Positions 1 to 6,263 of a stretch of DNA of 7,466 bases are shown in pieces. Under the pieces are notes generated by a model. It had not been told where the DNA came from. It ran no database searches and saw nothing but the letters and a program-made list of their open reading frames with translations. Position numbers and translations under genes: made by a program. The first letter of the stretch is position 1; the number at the start of each line of letters is the position of its first letter. The stretch lies in the NCBI GenBank assembly GCA_017523005.1, contig JAFWXG010000041.1, positions 1 to 7,466 on the forward strand, given 5' to 3'. Origin of the DNA: Clostridia bacterium (GTDB lineage: Bacteria; Bacillota; Clostridia; RGIG6154).

Positions 1-2
1 AA

Positions 3-452
3 TTGGCTCTTTACAAGGCAAAGGCTGAAATGTACGGATATAGCCCTCTTACTGTTCAGTTTAATGGGTATGGAAAAACCGAAACAGAATACACAGGGGA
101 TTCCGAAACCTTAAAGAAACTAAATGAACGCCTGCAGGCATGGTACGGACATCTTGAAGAGATGTTAAAAGGCACTATCACAATCGCAACTATTGTAAAC
201 AAAGAAGAGAGCAAAGATGAAAAAACACCTATGTGTGGTGAGATTGTTTCTTTTCTTGGCGGTGAATTCTATGTAAATGAAGTTGAACATACTTGGAATT
301 TCGGCGGAAACCCGGAAACAAAATTGACGGTATCACGCGGCGGAAACTATGAAAAGAAAAAGTTTGCTCCATTAGAGGGTATTACAAAACGCTATGTACT
401 CTTTAAGCAGCTTCTTGATACGGCAAAGGCTAAGGGAATTAACATTCTGTAG
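3..452 (+). CDS. Tail hub protein, gpD/gp27-like, C-terminal part (5' end outside window)
   Basis: This is the last ~149 residues of a gene that begins upstream. The TTG at 3 is probably an internal Leu codon, not a start, because the frame is open to the window edge and no Shine-Dalgarno site can be seen. The C-terminal part reads as the beta-rich hub domain of P2 gpD / Mu gp44 / T4 gp27-type proteins: MCGEIVSFLGGEFYVNEVEH (residues 77-96 of the visible part) followed by a strand ending in TVSRGG (109-114), matching the usual 'G-x-V ... Y-x-V ... V-x-H ... L-x-V-x-R' pattern. A short helical tail (LFKQLLDTAKAK) closes the protein. In this family the trimeric hub sits at the end of the tail tube and holds the spike, which fits the spike gene 7 nt downstream. 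Assignment rests on this weak pattern plus gene order; other tail hub families are possible. Confidence 0.62.
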   Translation: MALYKAKAEMYGYSPLTVQFNGYGKTETEYTGDSETLKKLNERLQAWYGHLEEMLKGTITIATIVNKEESKDEKTPMCGEIVSFLGGEFYVNEVEHTWNFGGNPETKLTVSRGGNYEKKKFAPLEGITKRYVLFKQLLDTAKAKGINIL

Positions 453-459
453 GTGATTT

Positions 460-1419
460 ATGGCGAAAGAAATAAGCATTGTATTAAATCGTAATTCCTC
501 ACCTATGAACAATCCAACAATTCCCGCTCCAATGCCGCCTATAAAAAACATGATTGGATTCTGGGGAACTGTAACGGAAGTACACCCGGAAAACTGTACT
601 TGCCGTGTAAGAATGGCAAGCGGTTATGTAATTGCGAATGTTCGCGTTATGGTTCAGTCATGGGTAACTGTTGATGATGAAAAAGGGTATTTGAGCGGTG
701 AGCGATATTTGCCGCCTGTTGATACTTTCGTTCTTTGTGTTTGCCCGGAAGGAAACTTAGCGGACACCGTGATTATTGGTAGCGGTTTTGCTCTTTCTGC
801 TGCTGTTCATGCGGACTTTAAGACAGATTCAGACGACAAGAAAGAACTTGATAACGCTGCAAACACAAGAAAGATTGTGAAGAATTCGGGCTGGACTTTT
901 GAAACTGACTACAGAAACGGCTCAAAGAAAATTCGAAATGCGCCGGAAGAAGGTGACGCAACAATCAACATAGAAGTGAATCAAGGTGAGGACGGAGAAA
1001 AAGCGGACGGCGGAGTAACAACGATTAAGGCATACGGTACGACACTCACTCTGACCGAAAAAGACGACCCGGAAATAAAGGTTGAAACAATCGGAAATAC
1101 AATCTTTGACATAACAGAAGATACGATTGAGTTTTCGACTGATGCTGAAATTAAGCGAACTATAAAAAAGGCTCTTACGCTTGAAACACAGGACGCTTTG
1201 ACTTTGACGGCTCAAAAAGATGTCGGCTTAAAGTCCAGCGGAAGCGGAAAACTTGAACTTGGAAATACTGTAGCGACTTTGGGAGCTATGATAAATGACT
1301 TGCTCGGTTATCTTGCAAGCCTAAAAACAGTAGGAAGCCCGGCAAGTCATACGGCAAGCCCGGATTTTATAGCACAGATACAGGCACTTAAAGCGAAGTG
1401 GGGGCAGGTGTTCAAATGA
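460..1419 (+). CDS. Baseplate central spike protein, gpV/gp45-like
   Basis: A 319-residue protein that likely forms the trimeric needle at the tail tip that punctures the host envelope. After a Pro-rich leader (residues 17-28), residues ~32-111 look like the OB-fold of gpV/gp5-type spikes: GFWGTVTEVHPENCTCRVRM, a central strand set, then PPVDTFVLCVCPEGNLAD and VIIGSGF. Residues ~165-265 are short alternating strands (ITEDTIEFS, LTLETQDALTLTAQ, KSSGSGKLELGN) typical of a beta-helical or beta-prism stalk. The last ~50 residues (LGAMINDLLGYLASLKTV ... FIAQIQALKAKWGQVF) are helical, a tail often seen on phage spike proteins. No His-x-His metal site of the P2 gpV tip is visible; the only nearby His is in SHTASP. 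The ATG at 460 is preceded by AGGTGA at 451-456. It overlaps the next gene by 4 nt (ATGA), indicating translational coupling. The role is well supported by fold pattern and neighbours; the exact family is less certain. Confidence 0.8.
   Translation: MAKEISIVLNRNSSPMNNPTIPAPMPPIKNMIGFWGTVTEVHPENCTCRVRMASGYVIANVRVMVQSWVTVDDEKGYLSGERYLPPVDTFVLCVCPEGNLADTVIIGSGFALSAAVHADFKTDSDDKKELDNAANTRKIVKNSGWTFETDYRNGSKKIRNAPEEGDATINIEVNQGEDGEKADGGVTTIKAYGTTLTLTEKDDPEIKVETIGNTIFDITEDTIEFSTDAEIKRTIKKALTLETQDALTLTAQKDVGLKSSGSGKLELGNTVATLGAMINDLLGYLASLKTVGSPASHTASPDFIAQIQALKAKWGQVFK
1406..1410 (+). promoter_or_regulatory. Shine-Dalgarno site that fixes the start of the small repeat protein
   Basis: AGGTG lies 5 nt before the ATG at 1416. 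It favours that ATG over the in-frame GTG at 1398, which would add six residues and has no purine-rich site upstream. The chosen ATG overlaps the stop of the spike gene in an ATGA junction, a common arrangement for coupled translation. Confidence 0.7.
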
Positions 1420-2021
1420 GTTTAGTACAGTCAAAACTTAAAAATGATTTACTCGCGGCTTTTAATTCCATGACAGACGGTGACGATACCGTTTTCGCAA
1501 AGAAGGTTTCTAAAGCTGTTGCGGATTATGCACAGACAGGAATTGTTTCAACAACTGACGCAGGCGCAATTCCGGCAGGTGCTTTTACAGGAAAAGGCAC
1601 AGGAAGTATAAGCGTACAATCTTCAATCTGTGAAAACATTCTGATTGCGGCTTGCCGTGCTATGGCGAATATGACAAGTGGCGGTGATACTTACCTTGCG
1701 GCACAAATGGCAAGCGGAATTCATGCGATGATTTCAGCCGGACAGGTAACAACATCTGTTGTAGGTACGGTTATTCCGCCTAGTGGTGGCTCTTCTCCAA
1801 TGGCAGGAAGCGCAAAGGGAAAAATGGTAGGTGTTTCTGCAACAATTCAAGCCGGACTTATCGCAGCATTTCAAGCAATGGGAGCAATGACAGAGGGCGG
1901 AGATAAGTATTTTGCTGAACAGGCTGCAAATGTCGTTACTTCATACTTAAAGGCGGCGGTTATCACCACAAACGGTACAGGAAGCATTTCTGGAAGTATT
2001 GGAAGCGGAAACATGATGTAG
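1416..2021 (+). CDS. Small tail/baseplate-associated protein made of three repeated helical units
   Basis: A 201-residue protein whose function I do not recognise from sequence alone. It contains three diverged copies of a ~40-residue unit at residues 8-47, 71-113 and 144-185. Each copy follows the pattern L/I-x(3)-L-x-A-A-[FC]-x-[SA]-M, then an acidic/Gly loop (DGDD, SGGD, EGGD), then a second helix (VFAKKVSKAVADY, YLAAQMASGIHAM, YFAEQAANVVTSY) ending in a V/I-x-T-T strand. Each unit is followed by a Gly/Ser/Thr/Pro-rich linker; GTGSIS occurs in the first and third linkers. Small single-unit proteins of similar character ('LA..I..Y...G.V' then a Gly-rich end) are commonly found directly after spike genes in contractile-tail phages, so I infer a structural role at the spike or baseplate. 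It has no signal peptide or membrane segment. Start chosen at ATG 1416 by Shine-Dalgarno site and overlap with the spike stop. Confidence 0.72.
   Translation: MSLVQSKLKNDLLAAFNSMTDGDDTVFAKKVSKAVADYAQTGIVSTTDAGAIPAGAFTGKGTGSISVQSSICENILIAACRAMANMTSGGDTYLAAQMASGIHAMISAGQVTTSVVGTVIPPSGGSSPMAGSAKGKMVGVSATIQAGLIAAFQAMGAMTEGGDKYFAEQAANVVTSYLKAAVITTNGTGSISGSIGSGNMM
1437..1972 (+). repeat. Three internal protein repeats (helix-acidic loop-helix units)
   Basis: Three copies are encoded at 1437-1556, 1626-1754 and 1845-1972, with a spacing of 189 and 219 nt. The similarity is clear at protein level (AAF/AAC...AM, GGD/GDD, [FL]A..., TT end) but not obvious at DNA level, so the duplication is old. Copies 2 and 3 are closer to each other (M-x-x-MT-x-GGD-x-Y) than either is to copy 1. 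Confidence 0.72.
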
Positions 2022-2033
2022 AGGTAATAGAAA

Positions 2034-4451
2034 ATGGCAAGAATAATGAATCTGGGAGTATGGCACAAGGCTTATATGCTCGAAATTATGGGGCTACAAA
2101 AAGAAGAAGGTTTTAGCCTTAGTTCTGCTTTGAATTTCAGCGGTTCAGAAGTGTTTACTTTTGCCTTGCCTCCAGAAGCGGAAGATTTTGACTATTCTCA
2201 AAGAGTGACCGAAACAAAGACTTTCGGCGGTGCTGTATTCGATGATTACGGCAACGATACTTTCAAAATTACCATTTCCGGCTCTACCGTAAACAATGAA
2301 AAGAAACTTATCTACAGAGGAACAAAAGCAGTTCCCGAATATCTGACAGGCGAAAAGGAAATATTCAAGTTGCGCGATTTGCTCTACAGAAGCGGAAAAC
2401 TTGAAAATCTTGAAGGAAAGAAAGTATATCTGTACGACCTTTCTAAGATGTCGGCTTTGCAGATTGCAGCCGGAAGCCCTTCTAAAAATAGCTGGTGGCG
2501 GGTACAGATTAAGTCACTTAAAGTCAAAAGGTCAAAGGACAAACCTTTTACATACAATTACACGCTTGAAATGATTGGATATTACGAGGACAAGAAATCA
2601 ATTCCAAGCCTTTTCGGTGGCGGTGTAGCAGATTTTATTTCCGGGGCGCAAAATGTTCTTGAAACTATCAACACAGCCTTTGCAACGGTTGAAATGGCAG
2701 CAGGGCTTTGTGCTGATATTAAAGCAAAAATAGACGAAACTAGCAAACTTATAGAAAACATTGACAATCCACAAGAAGCAATTCAAGTTATAGGTGGCTT
2801 TGAAAGGGCTTTAATTGGTACATCTACCGTAAATGCCACTTATAATTCAGCAAAATCATGTGCCGCCTTATGTGGAAAATTAACAGAATTCAATGATGCA
2901 ATGGGGCTTTCTGATGATACATCGAAGAGCGGAAGCATAAGCGAAGATGAAAAGTTTATCGTAACATTTGACGCAAACGGCGGACATTTTATTGTCAAAG
3001 AAGAAGAGGTAGACAAGATAACAGAATCGGTTTCTTATTCTCAATCTGCAACAAAGCCGGAAACTGACCCGACAAGAACGAATTACGAATTCGCTTATTG
3101 GTATCAGCTTTCAAGCCCGGACACAGAATTCAATTTCAAAGACACACCGATTAAGGCTGATATTATTCTTTTTGCAAAATGGGTACAGAAAAAAGCCGTT
3201 GTCACTTTCAATTCTCGCGGTGGTTCTGCTGTTGATTCGCAGACGGTTGATATTGGCGGAAAAGCCACAAAGCCGGAAACTGACCCGACAAGAGCAGGAT
3301 ATAACTTTACTCAATGGTGTTCAAATTATGCGGCAACTATCGCCTTTAATTTTGATACCGTGATAAATGAAGATACGACTATCTATGCTGCATGGGCAAG
3401 AATAACGGCGGTTACTGTCACATTCGACAGCAAGGGCGGTTCTGATGTTCCTTCGCAGAGTGTAGAGCCGGGAAATAAAGTTATTTGCCCGGACATTCCG
3501 ACTAAAGAATATTATGCGTTCGGCGGTTGGTTTACAGATGAAGAATGTACGACAGAATTTGATTTCAGCCAGAGCATTTCATCGTCACTCACTCTTTACG
3601 CAAAATGGACGAGAGCATACAACGATGTTGTTTTTGATTCTAAGGGAGGAAGTAGCGTAACAAAACAGACCGTCATTATTGGCGGAACGGCAACAATTCC
3701 GGAACAGCCGACAAGAGAAGGTTATACTTTTGCTTTCTGGTGTACAGATTCGGGGGCAACAAACGAATTCGACTTTACAACACCGATTACGGCAGATACC
3801 ACACTTTACGCAAGGTGGGTTTTGAATCAGTACACAGTAGCCTTTAACAGCAACGGCGGAAGTAGCGTTCAAAGTCAGAGCGTGGAACATGGAAAACTTG
3901 TTGTATTCCCGATTATGCCGACAAAAACAAATTACTCATTCTTTATGTGGTGTAAGGATAAATACCTTGAAGAAGAATTCAGCTTCTCAACGCCTGTTAC
4001 ATCTGATTTGACCTTATACGCTCGCTGGTTCGGAAGCTCTTATAGTTTTGCTTTTGATTCTAACGGCGGAAACACAATCCCGACACAGACAATAGAAAAC
4101 GGCAAGAAAGCAACAAGAGTTGTACCTGCAAAGACAGGAAACACTTTTGAAGGGTGGTTCTCTGATGAAGAACTAACAAAAGAATTCAGCTTTGACACGG
4201 CGATTGTGCATGACATGACTGTTTGGGCGAAATGGCAGCCGGACACATTCACGGTTACTTTTGAATCTAACGGCGGTTCGGAAGTTGACCCACAGACCAT
4301 TGAATACGGAAACACAGTTACACAGCCAGACAATCCAACTAAGAGCGGAAGCGCATTTGCAGGCTGGTATTCTGATGAAGAGCTGACACAGAGCTACGAT
4401 TTTAGTAGTTCTGTTACATCTGATATAACGCTTTACGCAAAATGGAGCTGA
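2034..4451 (+). CDS. Large baseplate/tail protein with adaptor-like N-terminus and seven InlB B-type repeats
   Basis: An 805-residue multidomain protein. Residues 1-~188 are beta-rich (SEVFTFALPPEAEDFDYSQR, TKTFGGAVFDDYGNDTFKIT, a Trp-rich SWWRVQIKSLKVKR strand, then YTLEMIGYYED) and resemble tail-tube or hub adaptor proteins of contractile phages, an inference from the 'F-x-LPPE ... fG ... I-x-I-S-G' layout. Residues ~195-295 are mostly helical (FISGAQNVLETINTAFATVE and onward) and could be a linker or oligomerising segment. Residues 308-804 are seven tandem ~70-residue repeats of the InlB B / Listeria-Bacteroides type (Flg_new-like): each starts V-x-F-[DN]-[SA]-x-GG, has P-T-[RK] and a central F-x-x-W, and ends [LI]-[YF]-A-[KRA]-W. 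Such repeats are normally on secreted surface proteins, so I infer that they project from the particle and contact the host or the environment. ATG 2034 has AGAGGT at 2020-2025. The final repeat ends one codon before the stop. Exact function of the N-terminus is unproven. Confidence 0.8.
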   Translation: MARIMNLGVWHKAYMLEIMGLQKEEGFSLSSALNFSGSEVFTFALPPEAEDFDYSQRVTETKTFGGAVFDDYGNDTFKITISGSTVNNEKKLIYRGTKAVPEYLTGEKEIFKLRDLLYRSGKLENLEGKKVYLYDLSKMSALQIAAGSPSKNSWWRVQIKSLKVKRSKDKPFTYNYTLEMIGYYEDKKSIPSLFGGGVADFISGAQNVLETINTAFATVEMAAGLCADIKAKIDETSKLIENIDNPQEAIQVIGGFERALIGTSTVNATYNSAKSCAALCGKLTEFNDAMGLSDDTSKSGSISEDEKFIVTFDANGGHFIVKEEEVDKITESVSYSQSATKPETDPTRTNYEFAYWYQLSSPDTEFNFKDTPIKADIILFAKWVQKKAVVTFNSRGGSAVDSQTVDIGGKATKPETDPTRAGYNFTQWCSNYAATIAFNFDTVINEDTTIYAAWARITAVTVTFDSKGGSDVPSQSVEPGNKVICPDIPTKEYYAFGGWFTDEECTTEFDFSQSISSSLTLYAKWTRAYNDVVFDSKGGSSVTKQTVIIGGTATIPEQPTREGYTFAFWCTDSGATNEFDFTTPITADTTLYARWVLNQYTVAFNSNGGSSVQSQSVEHGKLVVFPIMPTKTNYSFFMWCKDKYLEEEFSFSTPVTSDLTLYARWFGSSYSFAFDSNGGNTIPTQTIENGKKATRVVPAKTGNTFEGWFSDEELTKEFSFDTAIVHDMTVWAKWQPDTFTVTFESNGGSEVDPQTIEYGNTVTQPDNPTKSGSAFAGWYSDEELTQSYDFSSSVTSDITLYAKWS
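3051..3077 (+). repeat. 27-nt perfect direct repeat, copy 1
   Basis: These 27 bases in repeat unit 1 are identical to 3267-3293 in unit 2, 216 nt (72 codons) apart and in the same frame. Both encode TKPETDPTR. The flanks diverge at once on both sides. Confidence 0.9.
3267..3293 (+). repeat. 27-nt perfect direct repeat, copy 2
   Basis: Second copy of the identical 27-base block at 3051-3077, lying in repeat unit 2. The in-frame spacing means that recombination between the copies would delete or add exactly one 72-codon unit without breaking the frame. Confidence 0.9.
4444..4447 (+). promoter_or_regulatory. Shine-Dalgarno GGAG inside the last codons of the repeat protein
   Basis: GGAG spans the final Trp-Ser codons (TGG AGC) just before the TGA at 4449-4451. 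It is 6 nt before the ATG at 4454 and 9 nt before the ATG at 4457. It supports a start at 4454 and not at the in-frame ATG 4442, which lies upstream of this site and has no site of its own. Confidence 0.6.
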
Positions 4452-4453
4452 TT

Positions 4454-5185
4454 ATGATGTTAGAAACTGATGATGATAAGAAAGATTCTCTGATTGACGC
4501 GGAAGCAGAATTGAATTCTTGCGTATGTAAAATTGTTGCAGCCGTAAAACAGAAACAGACGATGTACGAGCCTGTTGTTTATGTTGATACAGAAGGAAAT
4601 GACGCTATTGCTTATGTGTACGATTCCCGGAAAATCCGCATGAGTTCAACAATGACGCTTGATAAACTCGCCGAAAAGTTTTTCGGAAACGCTGATTATG
4701 CAAGCCTTATCGCTTATTACAACAATATCCAGAATGAGCATGAAATTGAAGCGGGAACGATTATAAAGATTCCTATTCTTTCGCCAGACGAATCAAACGC
4801 AAACAACCGTATTTATGCCATTCCGGGCGATACTGACAATTACGGTCGTGACATTGCGCTTGATGATGAGGGCGATTTTGCCGTACAGAACGGAGATTTT
4901 GCCACAACAAGCAGCGTTGAAAACCTTAATCAAGCTATCGCAATGCGCCTTACAACAGCTTCGGAAAAACGCATAAGGTACAACACTTACGGTATCAAGG
5001 CACAAATTGGAGAAGAAGCCGTAAAGAATTACCTTTTGAGTACGGTTGAGCAGACTGTTTTAGCTGACCCTCGCGTAATGGAAATTAACGAGATTTCGGC
5101 AAGCAGCGACAATGACAAGATTTATATTGCCGTGGATTACACGGATATAAACGGAAATAAACAAAAAATGAATGAAGAGGTGTAA
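4454..5185 (+). CDS. Baseplate wedge protein: LysM-like domain fused to gp25/gpW-like domain
   Basis: A 243-residue protein from the chosen ATG 4454 (an in-frame ATG at 4442 would add four residues and overlap the previous gene; ATG 4457 is also possible). Residues ~1-35 are acidic and helical. Residues ~64-108 look like a LysM module: SSTMTLDKLAEKFFGNADYA, then LIAYYNNIQ and a closing EIEAGTIIKIPI, the usual 'D-x-L-A-x-x-[FY]-G ... N ... I-x-x-G-x-x-[IL]-x-[IL]-P' layout. Residues ~129-231 match the gp25/gpW/XkdS family: YGRDIALDDEGDFAVQNGDF, NLNQAIAMRLTT, EKR-x-RYNTYG, and a later [AL]-DPRVMEI strand. gp25-like proteins form the wedge core that joins the sheath to the baseplate; in T4 the LysM-bearing gp53 works next to gp25. 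Fusion of both in one chain is consistent with that contact. It lies directly before the J-like gene, as in P2 (W then J) and Mu. High confidence in the gp25 part, good for LysM. Confidence 0.83.
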   Translation: MMLETDDDKKDSLIDAEAELNSCVCKIVAAVKQKQTMYEPVVYVDTEGNDAIAYVYDSRKIRMSSTMTLDKLAEKFFGNADYASLIAYYNNIQNEHEIEAGTIIKIPILSPDESNANNRIYAIPGDTDNYGRDIALDDEGDFAVQNGDFATTSSVENLNQAIAMRLTTASEKRIRYNTYGIKAQIGEEAVKNYLLSTVEQTVLADPRVMEINEISASSDNDKIYIAVDYTDINGNKQKMNEEV

Positions 5186-5187
5186 AT

Positions 5188-6261
5188 ATGGCAGACATCA
5201 AAAGATACGATGAACTTATGGAAGAAGCCTGCGCGAATATGATTGCAAGGCAGAACAAGATAACCGACTTTAACGAAGGTTCTATCATTCACACGATTTT
5301 AGACACTTTTTGCCGCATTGTGGAAAGAGTGTATATTGCCATTCGTTCCGGGTTCAATCAAGGCTTGATTATGCTGATTTATTCCGTATTCAAGTTTGAG
5401 AAGAAAAGCGGAACTTATGCAAGCGGAAAAGTAACATTCAGCCGGGCTAGTGCATTGGACGCAAGAACGGTTATTCCTTCGGGCGTGAAGGTTTCGGGGA
5501 ATGGTTTTAATTTTGTAACAACGGAAGCCGGAGCGATTGAAGCTGGCGCGGTTGATTCTGACGAAATCACGATAAAAGCAGAAGAAGCCGGAAGTGACTA
5601 TAACTTGGAAGCTGGGGCAATTACAAGTATTGATTCATCTGTACCTAGCGACATTTCAGCCGTAACAAACAAAAACGCAATCACAGGCGGAACAAACGAA
5701 GAAACAGACGCGGAAGTAGAAGAACGGTTTACAAAGAAACTCGCCGGACTTTCCGGCACAAATCTTTACGGCATTGAGGACGCAGCTTTAAGCGTTGATT
5801 CCGTACGCTCTGTATCGGTTAAGAATCACAAGCCACCGTTGAAGAATGTTTATCATGTTTCGGTTTATGTTGACGATGGCTCTGGAACGGCAAGCGATGA
5901 ACTTTTGCAGGAAGTAAAAAAAGCCGTTGAAGGAACGGAAACGCAGAACGGACACCTTGCACCGGGAGTAAACGCCCGCTATCTTGCTCCAACCGCCGTA
6001 CCTGTTGATTTTGAGATTGAAGTTTCTACAGGTGATGTTGATACGGCAGAAACACAGGCAGAGGTTAAAAAGATTGTTCAATCTTATGTAAATTCGCTCC
6101 GTATTGGCGGTACGGTTATTCTTTCAACGATTGTCGCAAAAATCCGGGCATTGTCTTATGTGTCTGATGTTACGATTAAATCACCGACTGAAAACTTTAC
6201 CGTAAACAGTGAACAGATTGCACGGTTTGGAAACGCAGAAATTACAGTTGTGGAGAGTTAA
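5188..6261 (+). CDS. Baseplate J-like protein (P2 gpJ / Mu gp47 / XkdT family)
   Basis: A 357-residue protein of usual length for the family. It forms the outer part of the baseplate wedge, pairing with the gpI-type protein. Seen features: an N-terminal helical region with NEGSIIHTILDTFCRIVERV (residues 29-48), a beta domain (YASGKVTFSR ... TVIPSGVKVS ... GSDYNLEAGAITSI, 77-148), the family signature AITGGTNEETDAEVEERF (164-181), and a C-terminal domain with HLAPGVNARYLAPTAVPVDF (256-275) and a final IARFGNAEITV strand. The signature and overall order are intact, so I expect a working protein. ATG 5188 follows AGAGG at 5176-5180 inside the end of the previous gene, with 2 nt between genes. 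Downstream there are again only 2 nt to the next start. This is the most secure functional call in the window. Confidence 0.93.
   Translation: MADIKRYDELMEEACANMIARQNKITDFNEGSIIHTILDTFCRIVERVYIAIRSGFNQGLIMLIYSVFKFEKKSGTYASGKVTFSRASALDARTVIPSGVKVSGNGFNFVTTEAGAIEAGAVDSDEITIKAEEAGSDYNLEAGAITSIDSSVPSDISAVTNKNAITGGTNEETDAEVEERFTKKLAGLSGTNLYGIEDAALSVDSVRSVSVKNHKPPLKNVYHVSVYVDDGSGTASDELLQEVKKAVEGTETQNGHLAPGVNARYLAPTAVPVDFEIEVSTGDVDTAETQAEVKKIVQSYVNSLRIGGTVILSTIVAKIRALSYVSDVTIKSPTENFTVNSEQIARFGNAEITVVES
6252..6257 (+). promoter_or_regulatory. Shine-Dalgarno GGAGAG of the final gene
   Basis: GGAGAG lies in the last sense codons of the J-like gene (V-E-S-stop), 6 nt before the ATG at 6264. It confirms the start of the last, window-truncated gene. 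Confidence 0.7.
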
Positions 6262-6263
6262 AA

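Larger units (their letters stand above)
2955..4445 (+). repeat. Array of seven InlB B-type / Listeria-Bacteroides repeats
   Basis: Approximate unit limits are 2955-3182, 3195-3395, 3411-3608, 3624-3818, 3831-4028, 4041-4235 and 4248-4445. Unit length is 65-76 residues with 3-5 residue linkers. Conserved marks in nearly all units are the GG turn, S/T-Q-[TS]-[VI] strand, P-[TA]-[RK], the aromatic F-x-x-W core, E-[FY]-x-F, and the closing AKW/ARW/AAW. Unit 1 is the most diverged, with an acidic insertion (KEEEVDKITES) in its first hairpin region. The array ends almost at the stop codon. Confidence 0.9.

Noticed and set aside
922..1215. Minus-strand open frame opposite the spike gene
   Set aside because: Cys/Phe/Arg-rich shadow of a codon-biased gene with no ribosome site and no room for its own promoter.
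1398..1415. GTG start six codons upstream for the small repeat protein
   Set aside because: AGGTG at 1406-1410 lies downstream of this GTG and fits the ATG at 1416, so the longer start is unlikely.
3585..3890. Minus-strand open frame opposite the repeat array
   Set aside because: Antisense shadow created by the repeated codon pattern of the InlB-type units; Cys-rich and without a start signal.
2955..4445. CRISPR or other DNA-level repeat array
   Set aside because: The periodicity is at protein level with diverged DNA, no constant direct repeat and an uninterrupted reading frame.
4442..4453. ATG start four codons upstream for the LysM-gp25 protein
   Set aside because: It lies before the GGAG site and has no ribosome site of its own; ATG 4454 is better placed.
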